Assembly (NCBI GenBank): GCA_041685075.1
Contig: JAWLGN010000034.1
Span: 1-28,538, forward strand
Reading direction: 5' to 3'
Length of the DNA stretch: 28,538 bases
DNA from: JAMCRM01 sp041685075
Lineage (GTDB): Bacteria > Acidobacteriota > Terriglobia > Bryobacterales > Bryobacteraceae
The stretch's first letter is position 1. The number at the start of each line of letters is the position of its first letter. Below the pieces are notes generated by a model that made no database searches, was not told the origin of the DNA, and saw only the letters and a program-made list of their open reading frames with translations. Below are positions 22,240 through 28,538 of this stretch, in pieces. Position numbers and translations under genes: made by a program.

Positions 22240-24252
22240 ATGGAAAACCTTGGGTCGCTGGCTCTCCTGTTGGCGTTCACCATCGCGGTCTACGCCGCGG
22301 TGGCCTCGGTCGCGGGTCGCCTCAAGCGAAATGCTTTCCTGATCGTCAGTGCCGGGCGGGCAGTGTACGCCATCTGGGCGCTCACGACCCTGGCTTCGGC
22401 GGTGCTGGTCTGGTGTCTCATGACCGGCGACTTCCGGCTGGCCTACGTGGCATCGCACAGCAACCGCGCCATGCCCGCCCTCTACAAGTTCGCCGCCTGG
22501 TGGGGCGGGCAGGAAGGCTCGCTGCTGTTCTGGAGCTTTCTGCTCTCCTCCTACGCCGCCGTCGTGGTCCGGACCAACCGCAGGCGCCACCGCGACATGA
22601 TGCCCTGGGTCACCGCGACGCTCTCCGCCGTGCTGGCCTTTTTCCTGCTGATGAACGCCTTTGTGGCGAGTCCGTTCCAGGTGCTGGCGGTAGACCGGCT
22701 GGTCACCGCGGTGCCCGACGGCAACGGTCTGAACCCGCTGCTGCAATACCCCGCCATGGCGCTGCATCCGCCGTTCCTCTACCTGGGTTATGTAGGGTTC
22801 ACGGTGCCCTTCGCCTTCGCCATAGCCTCTCTCATCACCCGGCAGCCGGGCGACGGTTGGATTCACACCACGCGCCGCTGGACCCTGTGGACCTGGCTTT
22901 TTCAATCGGTCGGGATCTTCCTGGGAATGTTGTGGGCCTACCACGTGCTCGGCTGGGGCGGCTACTGGGGATGGGACCCCGTGGAGAACGCCTCCCTGCT
23001 CCCCTGGCTGAGCGGCACCGCCTTCCTCCACTCCGTGATGATGCAGGAGAAGAAGGGGATGATGAAGGTCTGGAACATGGTGCTGATCTCCGCCACCTTC
23101 TTCCTGTGCATCTTCGGGACCTTTCTCACGCGCTCGGGAATCGTCAGCTCCGTCCACGCCTTCGCGCAGTCGCCCATAGGGATGTACTTCCTGGTCTTCC
23201 TGGCTATAGGGATCGCCGCCACGGTCTACCTGATTCTGGACCGCCTGGACTACCTGAAGTCGGAAGCGCGTTTGGAAAGCGTCGTCTCGCGGGAATCGAG
23301 CTTTCTGTTTAACAACCTGATTCTGCTGGCGAGCTGCTTCGCGGTGCTCTGGGGCACCATGTTCCCGGTCATTTCGGAGAAGTTCACCGGCGAGCGGATC
23401 GCGCTCGATGCCGTGTGGTTCAACCGCCTCATGATCCCCATCGGGCTGTTCCTGCTCTTCCTGACGGGCGTGGGGCCGCTATTCGCCTGGCGGCGCACTT
23501 CGGTCGAGAGCCTGCGGCGCAACTTCCAGTGGCCCGGCATCGCCGCCCTGGTGCTGGTGGCCGCCCTCGTGGCCGCCGGCGTCCGCCACTTCTACGCCCT
23601 GATCTCCTTCGGCTTCTGCCTGTTCGTGGCCCTGACGGTGCTGGCCGAGTTCTGGAAAGGCTCCCGCGCTATCGCGGCGCGGAATAAGACGAGCCTCGCC
23701 CGCGCCGCCGTCGAGCTGACCCACCGCAACACCCGGCGCTACGGCGGTTACCTGGTCCACATGGGCATCGTCCTGATGTTCGTCGGGTTCACCGGCACGG
23801 CCTTCAACCAGAGCGATACCCAGGAGGTGAAGGTCGGGGACCATATGCACCTGGCCGGCTACGACCTCCGGGTGATGGACATCCAGCAGGGCGAAAACGA
23901 AAACTACGTCTGGCACCGCGCCTTGATGGCGGTCGTCAAGGGCGGCCGCGAGGTCGCCACCCTGCGGCCCGAACGGCGCTTCTACAAGGCCAGCCAGCAA
24001 AGCACCTCGGAAGTCTCGGTCCGCAAGCGGCTGAATGAGGACGTCTACCTGAACTTCGCCGGCATGAGCGAAGATAACCAGCGAGCCATCGTGCAGGCCT
24101 ACATCTTCCCGCTGGTCTCCTGGATCTGGATCGGGGGCCTGGTGATGTTCGGCGGAACCCTCATAGCGCTGGTGCCGAGCAAGGTGAAAATGCAGTATCC
24201 CCGCACCCAGGTCGTGGGGGTTGCCAATGCGTATGCGCGGTTGGAAAAATAG
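22240..24252 (+). CDS. ccmF: Heme lyase subunit CcmF
   Basis: The 670-residue polytopic membrane protein is the core of the heme-cytochrome c ligation complex. It carries the family's tryptophan-rich heme-handling loop 'WGGYWGWDPVENASLLPW' (239-256). Conserved histidines include His176 in 'ALHPPFLYLG' and one in 'GGYLVHMGIVLMF', candidate heme ligands. About a dozen or more hydrophobic helices are apparent. The C-terminal periplasmic segment ('HLAGYDLRVMDIQQGENENY') is typical, and length is normal. GAAGGG lies upstream of the ATG. The start of ccmH lies inside the last ~26 bases of ccmF, so translation is coupled. Between ccmE and ccmF is a weak GGGG/CCCC stem (22179-22193). Confidence 0.97.
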   Translation: MENLGSLALLLAFTIAVYAAVASVAGRLKRNAFLIVSAGRAVYAIWALTTLASAVLVWCLMTGDFRLAYVASHSNRAMPALYKFAAWWGGQEGSLLFWSFLLSSYAAVVVRTNRRRHRDMMPWVTATLSAVLAFFLLMNAFVASPFQVLAVDRLVTAVPDGNGLNPLLQYPAMALHPPFLYLGYVGFTVPFAFAIASLITRQPGDGWIHTTRRWTLWTWLFQSVGIFLGMLWAYHVLGWGGYWGWDPVENASLLPWLSGTAFLHSVMMQEKKGMMKVWNMVLISATFFLCIFGTFLTRSGIVSSVHAFAQSPIGMYFLVFLAIGIAATVYLILDRLDYLKSEARLESVVSRESSFLFNNLILLASCFAVLWGTMFPVISEKFTGERIALDAVWFNRLMIPIGLFLLFLTGVGPLFAWRRTSVESLRRNFQWPGIAALVLVAALVAAGVRHFYALISFGFCLFVALTVLAEFWKGSRAIAARNKTSLARAAVELTHRNTRRYGGYLVHMGIVLMFVGFTGTAFNQSDTQEVKVGDHMHLAGYDLRVMDIQQGENENYVWHRALMAVVKGGREVATLRPERRFYKASQQSTSEVSVRKRLNEDVYLNFAGMSEDNQRAIVQAYIFPLVSWIWIGGLVMFGGTLIALVPSKVKMQYPRTQVVGVANAYARLEK

Positions 24253-24691
24253 TCTGCTGCTGATTCTGTTGGCAGTGGCGGCGCTGGGGCAGGCCCCGGC
24301 GCGCAAAGCTACGGTCGACGTGCTCCGGGTGGGCCATCGCCTGGCCTGCCAGTGCGGCTGCATCGACACGGTGGCCACCTGCTCCATGCTGGAGTGCCAC
24401 TTCGCCAAGCCCGCCAAGGCGCGCATCGCCAAAATGCAGGCGGCCGGCATTTCCGACCAGGCCATCATCGACCAGTTCATCGCGGAATACGGGCCGGACA
24501 TCTACCGCGCCGCACCGAACGCCTGGGGCTGGGTGGTGCCCTACGCTTCCATCGGCTTCGGGCTGGCGGCCATCTGGCTTTTTGTCCGGCGCTATTACCG
24601 GAAAGCTCCGCAGCCGGCCGGCGCGCCGGACGACCCGGCACTGGCACGATACAACGAGCAGATCGAAAAGGACCTGGCGCAACTGGATTAA
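24227..24691 (+). CDS. ccmH: CcmH-type thiol protein with CxCxC cluster
   Basis: CcmH reduces or holds apocytochrome thiols near CcmF. This 154-residue version has a signal/anchor segment (about 7-22), the CcmH three-helix thiol domain, and a C-terminal membrane helix ('WVVPYASIGFGLAAIWLFV'). The normal LRCxxC motif is replaced by 'LACQCGC', giving Cys41, 43 and 45, plus Cys52 and Cys57 in 'TCSMLEC'. The following 'AKARIAKMQAAGISDQAIIDQFIAEYGPDIY' region (read in two parts, helix then 'FIAEYGPDIY') is standard CcmH. The five-cysteine arrangement resembles CcmH homologues of delta-proteobacteria/Acidobacteria. Starts at TTG 24221, ATG 24227 or ATG 24233 are all possible; 24227 has GGGGG (24216-24220) ahead of it. 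The next gene starts on the base after the stop. Confidence 0.88.
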   Translation: MRMRGWKNSLLLILLAVAALGQAPARKATVDVLRVGHRLACQCGCIDTVATCSMLECHFAKPAKARIAKMQAAGISDQAIIDQFIAEYGPDIYRAAPNAWGWVVPYASIGFGLAAIWLFVRRYYRKAPQPAGAPDDPALARYNEQIEKDLAQLD

Positions 24692-25108
24692 ATGATTATC
24701 GCAATCAGTTCCCTCGTCGCCGTTGCGGCGATCGTCTATGTGCTCGGGGTGCGGCCGAACAACCTGCCCCAACCCGAGCCCGTCTCCCCCTTTCAGCACC
24801 TGGATGAGCGGAAAGCCGCCATCTACGACAACCTGCGCGACCTCCAGTTCGAGTACCGCGTGGGCAAGCTCTCCGACGCCGATTATCAGGCCACCAAGCA
24901 GGATCTCCAGCGCGAACTCGCTGCCGTGATGGCCGAAGTGGACCGCCTGAGCGTCTCGCTCGGCTCCGGCTCCGGCGCCGCACCGCCGGCGCCCGCCGCT
25001 CCGCCGCCGCCCGACCAGCACGTCTGCCAGGAATGCGGCGCATCTTTCACCCAGCCCCTCAAGTTCTGCGGGGAATGCGGCAAACCCATGCAGGCGGTGC
25101 AATCATGA
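24692..25108 (+). CDS. CcmI-N-like membrane protein with C-terminal zinc ribbon
   Basis: This 138-residue protein has an N-terminal membrane helix (1-19, 'MIIAISSLVAVAAIVYVLG'). A coiled-coil-like helix pair follows ('ERKAAIYDNLRDLQFEYRVG', 'KLSDADYQATKQDLQRELAA') that matches the N-terminal part of CcmI, where the consensus is LyrdqLaELerdlaaGtls-eey-aar-ELerrLL. After a flexible Gly/Ala/Pro linker it ends in a double-cysteine zinc ribbon, 'CQECG' and 'CGECG' (about 113-131), in place of the TPR domain of true CcmI. CcmI normally presents the apocytochrome C-terminus to the lyase. The role of a ribbon here is unknown. The gene starts directly on the base after the ccmH stop and its own stop overlaps the next start (ATGA), so it is firmly part of the operon. 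Confidence 0.8.
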   Translation: MIIAISSLVAVAAIVYVLGVRPNNLPQPEPVSPFQHLDERKAAIYDNLRDLQFEYRVGKLSDADYQATKQDLQRELAAVMAEVDRLSVSLGSGSGAAPPAPAAPPPPDQHVCQECGASFTQPLKFCGECGKPMQAVQS

Positions 25109-26061
25109 GGCTGTTTACGCTGGCGCTGCTCGCCGCCGCGCTGCCCGCCGTAGCCGCTGTGGAGGGCACCGTCGTCAACCAGACCACCGGCAAGCCCGCC
25201 GCCAACTCCATGGTGACGCTCTTCCGCCTGGATCAGGGCGGCATGACGCCGGTCGAAACCCTGCGCACCGATAACCAGGGCAAGTTCGCCTTCGAGCAGG
25301 ACGCCCAGGGCGCTAAGCTCCTCCAGGTGATCTTCGATGGCGTGGTCTACAGCCACATGCTGACTCCCGGGATGCTCTCGGAAGGAATGCGCGTGGAGGT
25401 CTACAACGCCTCCTCCAAGCCCGGCGCCGCGCAGATCGAACAGCACATGGTGCTGCTCGAACCCGCGGGCGGGCAGTTGAACGTCACCGAGGCTTACATC
25501 TTCCGGAACGACGGGAACAAGACCTATAACGACCCCGATAACGGCACCCTGCGCTTCTGGTTGCCGCCTGCGGCGCGCGGAATCGTCCAGGTGAGCGCCA
25601 CCTCTCCGGGTGGTATGCCCGTCGACCGCTCCGCCGTCCAGACCTCCGACCCGAACGTCTACAAGGTCGAATTCCCCATCAAGCCCGGGGAGACCCGCAT
25701 CGACCTGCGCTACCTGATGCCGTTTTCGAGAGACTCCGCCTATGAAGGCAAGGTGCTGCACGACGTCACCACGCGCCTGGTGACGCCCGCGGGCGTGACG
25801 CTGGCCAGCGACCACGTCCGCCACATCGGCGAGGAACCGCAGACCCACGCCAACATCTATGCGCTTGACGCCGCCGAATTCAAAGTGGCGCTCCAGGGCA
25901 GCGGAACCCTGCAACAGGAAGCGGCGCAAACCGGCGGCGAGCCCCAGATCCAGCAGATCATGCCCAAGATCTGGGAGCGCGTCCGGTTGATCACCGCCCT
26001 GGCCTTCGGCATCCTGGCCCTGGGATTCGTGCTGCTCTACCGGGCGAAACCGAAGACATGA
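25105..26061 (+). CDS. Membrane-anchored carboxypeptidase-regulatory-like protein in the ccm operon
   Basis: The 318-residue protein has a signal peptide (1-17, 'LFTLALLAAALPAVA'). A carboxypeptidase-regulatory/transthyretin-like beta domain follows ('VEGTVVNQTTGKPAANSMVTL', continuing through 'TDNQGKFAFEQD'), then a second beta-rich region of about 180 residues ('TYNDPDNGTLRFWLPPAA', 'RIDLRYLMPF'). A C-terminal transmembrane helix ('LITALAFGILALGFVLLYRA') ends in a short basic tail, so most of it should face the periplasm. No enzyme motif and no cysteine pair is seen. It overlaps both neighbours by four bases (ATGA at each end), between the CcmI-like gene and ccmA, which argues for a role in cytochrome c maturation. 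That role is inference; I know no described Ccm subunit of this type. Confidence 0.8.
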   Translation: MRLFTLALLAAALPAVAAVEGTVVNQTTGKPAANSMVTLFRLDQGGMTPVETLRTDNQGKFAFEQDAQGAKLLQVIFDGVVYSHMLTPGMLSEGMRVEVYNASSKPGAAQIEQHMVLLEPAGGQLNVTEAYIFRNDGNKTYNDPDNGTLRFWLPPAARGIVQVSATSPGGMPVDRSAVQTSDPNVYKVEFPIKPGETRIDLRYLMPFSRDSAYEGKVLHDVTTRLVTPAGVTLASDHVRHIGEEPQTHANIYALDAAEFKVALQGSGTLQQEAAQTGGEPQIQQIMPKIWERVRLITALAFGILALGFVLLYRAKPKT

Positions 26062-26759
26062 GCCAGGCGGTAGCGGTCGAAGGCGTCTGGAAGTTCTACG
26101 GCGATTTCCCGGCGCTGCGGGACATTCAACTGCGTGCCGAACCGGGCGCCTGCCTGGCGCTGATCGGCCGCAACGGCGCGGGCAAGACCACGCTGCTGCG
26201 CATCATGGCCGGTTTCTCGCAGCCGGGCCGCGGGCGCGTCTCCATCTTCGGCCGGACCCCGCGCGAGGCGGAAGCGCGCCGCCGCATGGGCTTCATCGGG
26301 CACGGCATCTCGGTCTACGACGAACTCTCGGCGCTTGAAAACCTGGTGCTGTTCGGCCGCCTCTACGATCTTCCGGACCCCCGCCGCGCGGCAGAGGAGT
26401 GGCTCGAGCGCACGGGTCTCGCTCACGTGCGCGACGGCCTGGTGCGGGAGTTCTCCCGCGGCATGCGGCAGCGCCTGGCGGTGGCCCGCGCCTTCCTCCA
26501 CGAACCGGATCTGCTCCTGATGGACGAGCCCTTCACCGCGCTCGACGACCGCGCCATCGCGGTGTTGCAATCGCTGTTGCGCCACGCCCTGGCCGAGGGC
26601 CGCACCATCGTCATGTCCACCCACCAGTTGCGCGAGGCGCTGGAACTGGCTACCGACGTGGCGCTGCTCAGCCGCGGGCGCGTTGCCTTCACCGGCGAGC
26701 GCACCGCCGAGATGCTGGCCGACCCCGGCTGGGTCTACGCGCACTACGGGGAGAGCTGA
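26058..26759 (+). CDS. ccmA: Heme exporter ATP-binding protein CcmA
   Basis: The 233-residue ABC ATPase powers release of holo-CcmE from the CcmABCD complex. Motifs are Walker A 'GRNGAGKTT' (37-45), signature 'FSRGMRQRL' (132-140), Walker B 'LLLMDEP' (152-158, catalytic Glu157), D-loop 'ALDD' (161-164) and the switch His189 in 'STHQ'. The signature has SRGM instead of the LSxGQ of E. coli CcmA, a form seen in many Nat/drug-type exporters, so identity as CcmA rests mainly on its position before ccmB and ccmC. The start overlaps the upstream gene (ATGA), and its TGA overlaps the ccmB ATG by one base. Confidence 0.92.
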   Translation: MSQAVAVEGVWKFYGDFPALRDIQLRAEPGACLALIGRNGAGKTTLLRIMAGFSQPGRGRVSIFGRTPREAEARRRMGFIGHGISVYDELSALENLVLFGRLYDLPDPRRAAEEWLERTGLAHVRDGLVREFSRGMRQRLAVARAFLHEPDLLLMDEPFTALDDRAIAVLQSLLRHALAEGRTIVMSTHQLREALELATDVALLSRGRVAFTGERTAEMLADPGWVYAHYGES

Positions 26760-27499
26760 TGCCGGCCATCGAGACCCGCCCCAGACGCCGCACCCGCCCC
26801 GCCGCCCGCTCCCTGTGGACGGCGCTGCCGCGCCAGGTCGCCGTCATCGCCTGGAAGGACCTGCGGGCCGAGATGCGCACCAAGGAAGCCGTCAACGCCT
26901 CCTTCGCCTTCGCCCTGGTGATCCTGCTGCTGTTCAGCTTCGCTTTCGATCCCGCCGAGGAGCAGACGCGCCTGATTTCCGGCGGCCTGCTCTGGATCGT
27001 GTTCGCCTTCGCCGGCACCCTGGTGCTCAACCGCAGCTTCGCCCGCGAGCTGCCCAACGACTGCCTGGACGCCCTGGTGGCGGCGCCCGTCTCCGGCGCG
27101 GCCATCTTCCTCGGCAAGGCGCTGGCCAACTTCGTGCTGTTGACGGCGGTCGAGTTGGTCTCGCTGCCGGTCTTCGGCATCTTCTACAACGTGCGCTGGA
27201 CGGAGCAGTTCTGGCCGCTGCTGCTGGTGGTGGCACTGGCCACCTGGGGGGTGACGGTCATCGGCACGGTCTTTTCCGCTCTGACGGTCAACATCCGGCT
27301 GCGCGAGGTGATGTTGCCGCTGCTGGTCTACCCGGTGCTGATTCCCGCGCTGATGGCGGCCATGCAGTTGACCACCGCGCTGGTGGCGGGAGAGCCGCTG
27401 GCGGGCGATCTGCTGGCCTGGCTGCGGCTGCTGGTGGGCTTCGACGTGATCTTCACCGCGCTGGCGCTGCTCCTGATGGAGACGGTTTTGGTAGCTTAA
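26759..27499 (+). CDS. ccmB: Heme exporter membrane protein CcmB
   Basis: The 246-residue protein is the membrane partner of CcmA. An arginine-rich cytoplasmic N-terminus (about 1-25) precedes 'VAVIAWKDLRAEMRTKEAV', the conserved amphipathic entry block of CcmB. Six hydrophobic segments follow, including 'FAFALVILLLFSFAF', 'LLWIVFAFAGTLVLNRSF' and 'VMLPLLVYPVLIPALMAA'. 'RSFARELPNDCLDALVAAPV' and the 'RLREVMLPLLVYP' region are typical of the family. The start is the ATG overlapping the ccmA stop (TGATG); the frame is open further upstream only as shadow of ccmA. ccmC begins 12 bases after the stop, with GGTAGAG as possible ribosome-binding site. Confidence 0.93.
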   Translation: MPAIETRPRRRTRPAARSLWTALPRQVAVIAWKDLRAEMRTKEAVNASFAFALVILLLFSFAFDPAEEQTRLISGGLLWIVFAFAGTLVLNRSFARELPNDCLDALVAAPVSGAAIFLGKALANFVLLTAVELVSLPVFGIFYNVRWTEQFWPLLLVVALATWGVTVIGTVFSALTVNIRLREVMLPLLVYPVLIPALMAAMQLTTALVAGEPLAGDLLAWLRLLVGFDVIFTALALLLMETVLVA

Positions 27500-27511
27500 C
27501 GGTAGAGTCTT

Positions 27512-28189
27512 ATGAGGGAAAAGCTTCTATACGCCCTGGGCATCATCGCCGCCCTGTTGATTGCGCGGAACCTCTTCCACATCTTCCTGCGCTTTCCGGA
27601 CGAGGCCAGCCAGGGGGCCATTTTCCGCATCATCTTCTTCCACGTGCCGGCGGCCATGGCGGCCTTCGTGGGCGCCCTGGTGGCGCTGGGGGCGAGCATC
27701 GGCTGGCTCACCACGCGGCGCATGCGCTTTGATTCGCTCGCAGTCGCGGTCACGGAAGTTTCGCTGGCCTTTCTGGCGGCCAACCTGATCACCGGATCGA
27801 TCTGGGGCCGCATCATCTGGGGGATCTGGTGGACCTGGGACGCGCGGCTCACTTCCGCGCTGGTCTGCTGGCTGCTGTACGCGGGCTACCTGATGCTGCG
27901 CCGCGCCATCGAGGAGCCTACCCAGCGCGCCACCATTGCGGCGGTCTACTCCATCTTCGCCTTCGTGGATGTGCCCATCGTGATCTTTTCGATCAAGTGG
28001 TGGCGCACCCAGCATCCCCAGCCGGTCTTCTGGGGCGGCGGCTCCTTCCCGGCGGAATGGTACGTGACGGCGCTGCTCAACCTGCTCGCCATGGTGCTGC
28101 TCGGGGTGGTGCTCACCGCCGTGCGGCTGCGCCAGGAGGAGACGCAGCGGGAAATCGACGCCATGCGGCGCTACGCCCACGCGATGTAA
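27512..28189 (+). CDS. ccmC: Heme handling protein CcmC
   Basis: The 225-residue, six-helix membrane protein attaches heme to CcmE. It has the tryptophan-rich heme loop 'WGIWWTWDARLTS' (103-115). Its two periplasmic histidine ligands are His44 in 'FFHVPAA' and His168 in 'TQHPQP', equivalent to the pair in E. coli CcmC. 'KWWRTQHPQPVFWGGG' is a strong family block. Length is normal for CcmC and too short for CcsA/ResC. The C-terminal cytoplasmic helix is charged. Since CcmE here is the cysteine type, this CcmC is the enzyme expected to form a heme-cysteine linkage. ccmD follows nine bases after the stop. Confidence 0.95.
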   Translation: MREKLLYALGIIAALLIARNLFHIFLRFPDEASQGAIFRIIFFHVPAAMAAFVGALVALGASIGWLTTRRMRFDSLAVAVTEVSLAFLAANLITGSIWGRIIWGIWWTWDARLTSALVCWLLYAGYLMLRRAIEEPTQRATIAAVYSIFAFVDVPIVIFSIKWWRTQHPQPVFWGGGSFPAEWYVTALLNLLAMVLLGVVLTAVRLRQEETQREIDAMRRYAHAM

Positions 28190-28198
28190 GAGGTTTTC

Positions 28199-28354
28199 AT
28201 GGACGCACGCAATTTTACTTACATGTTTTACGGCTTCACGGCCGCCTGGGCCGTGCTGGTCTTCTATGTCCTGATGCTGGTGGCCAGAGAACGCAACCTG
28301 CGCCGCCAGCTCGACGGCCTGAAGAAGCTGCTGGAGTACCAGGAGAAAAGATAG
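28199..28354 (+). CDS. ccmD: Small heme exporter subunit CcmD
   Basis: A 51-residue protein is encoded between ATG 28199 and TAG 28352-28354, with AAGAGG (28188-28193) five bases ahead. It has one transmembrane helix ('FTAAWAVLVFYVLMLVA', about 13-29) preceded by 'NFTYMFYGF' and followed by a basic, helical cytoplasmic tail ('RERNLRRQLDGLKKLLEYQEK'). This size, topology, aromatic N-terminus and place right behind ccmC are those of CcmD, which is needed for release of heme-loaded CcmE. Sequence conservation in CcmD is low, so the call relies on topology and context. It is the last gene of the operon and converges on the oxidoreductase gene 13 bases away. Confidence 0.82.
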   Translation: MDARNFTYMFYGFTAAWAVLVFYVLMLVARERNLRRQLDGLKKLLEYQEKR

Positions 28355-28367
28355 CTTTCAGCTATAT

Positions 28368-28538
28368 TCAACCCTTCACTCGCTGGCGGTCCTGATCCCA
28401 CTCGATCCGGCGGCCCTGCTTCAGTGACAGATTCGCCAATTGCGTCACCAGAGTGGCCTGGAACCCGATGCGCATGGGAGCGGTTGGGGTCTTCCGCGTT
28501 CGCACGCAATCCAGAAAGTTCTGCACGTGCAGATCGGT
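28368..28538 (-). CDS. Gfo/Idh/MocA family oxidoreductase, C-terminal end (start outside window)
   Basis: On the minus strand the frame is open from the window edge to a TGA at 28370-28368, giving 56 residues. 'HVQNFLDCVRTRKTPTAP' and then 'GFQATLVTQLANLSLKQGRR' with 'IEWD' match the very conserved C-terminus of NAD(P)-dependent Gfo/Idh/MocA oxidoreductases (consensus H-rNFLdcVrsRk-P-a, G--stt--hLgNiAlrtGrki-WD). Acidobacteria and Planctomycetes carry many of these, usually exported enzymes acting on sugars or inositols. Nothing can be said about substrate or start from this fragment. Confidence 0.8.
   Translation of the reverse strand, partial: TDLHVQNFLDCVRTRKTPTAPMRIGFQATLVTQLANLSLKQGRRIEWDQDRQRVKG

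Noticed and set aside
1..28538. CRISPR arrays, tRNA/rRNA genes, insertion sequences, phage or defence systems
   Set aside because: No spaced direct repeats, cloverleaf sequences, transposase or integrase motifs, or defence-type domains were seen on either strand.

Overview
The window is GC-rich, densely coding bacterial DNA. It most resembles an Acidobacteriota genome (Solibacteres/Bryobacterales-like). The grounds are a very large Oar-like TonB-dependent protein with an N-terminal carboxypeptidase-regulatory domain, DUF1579, DUF2950 and DUF4239 proteins, a GH20 hexosaminidase, a Gfo/Idh/MocA oxidoreductase and a Ccm system with delta-proteobacterial/acidobacterial features. This is inferred from gene content; no 16S or marker gene is present. 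I saw no tRNA, rRNA, CRISPR array, insertion sequence or phage gene.

Layout. 1-3359 (+): the end of a DUF362-like gene, a protein-L-isoaspartate methyltransferase with a secretory-type N-terminus, a UdgX-type uracil-DNA glycosylase and a secreted alpha/beta hydrolase. 3350-5110 (-): a long-chain acyl-CoA synthetase that meets the hydrolase tail to tail. 5111-7015: a lower-GC patch with a 414-base gap, a short protein that looks like a DUF3300-DUF2950 deletion chimera, and a DUF4239 membrane protein. 7060-9640 (-): an overlapping operon of SDR oxidoreductase, shikimate kinase and glycerate 2-kinase. 9661-10985 (+): a Lon-substrate-binding-domain protein and a HAD phosphatase, divergent from the SDR across only 20 bases. 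11181-18429 (+): Oar-like TonB receptor, an unrecognised secreted protein and a GH20 hexosaminidase, a set suited to polymer or glycan use. 18573-21135 (+): cydAB, the cytochrome bd quinol oxidase. 21141-21626 (-): DUF1579 protein. 21736-28354 (+): a nine-gene cytochrome c maturation operon in the order ccmE-ccmF-ccmH-(CcmI-like zinc ribbon)-(membrane-anchored carboxypeptidase-regulatory-like protein)-ccmA-ccmB-ccmC-ccmD. 28368-28538 (-): C-terminus of a Gfo/Idh/MocA oxidoreductase.

How the genes work together. The Ccm operon should move and ligate heme to c-type cytochromes: CcmABCD load heme onto CcmE, and CcmF/CcmH attach it to apocytochrome. It departs from the textbook system. CcmE carries Cys in place of the heme-binding His (CxxxY), CcmH has a CxCxC cluster instead of CxxC, and two extra proteins are translationally coupled into the operon. 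With cydAB next door, the right-hand 10 kb is a respiratory-chain assembly region.

The best leads are the variant Ccm system, the UdgX-type glycosylase, a perfect 12-bp inverted repeat that would bury the cydA ribosome-binding site, the DUF3300-DUF2950 chimera, and a recurring -10-like hexamer placed 6-7 bases before start codons that lack Shine-Dalgarno sequences, which suggests leaderless mRNAs.
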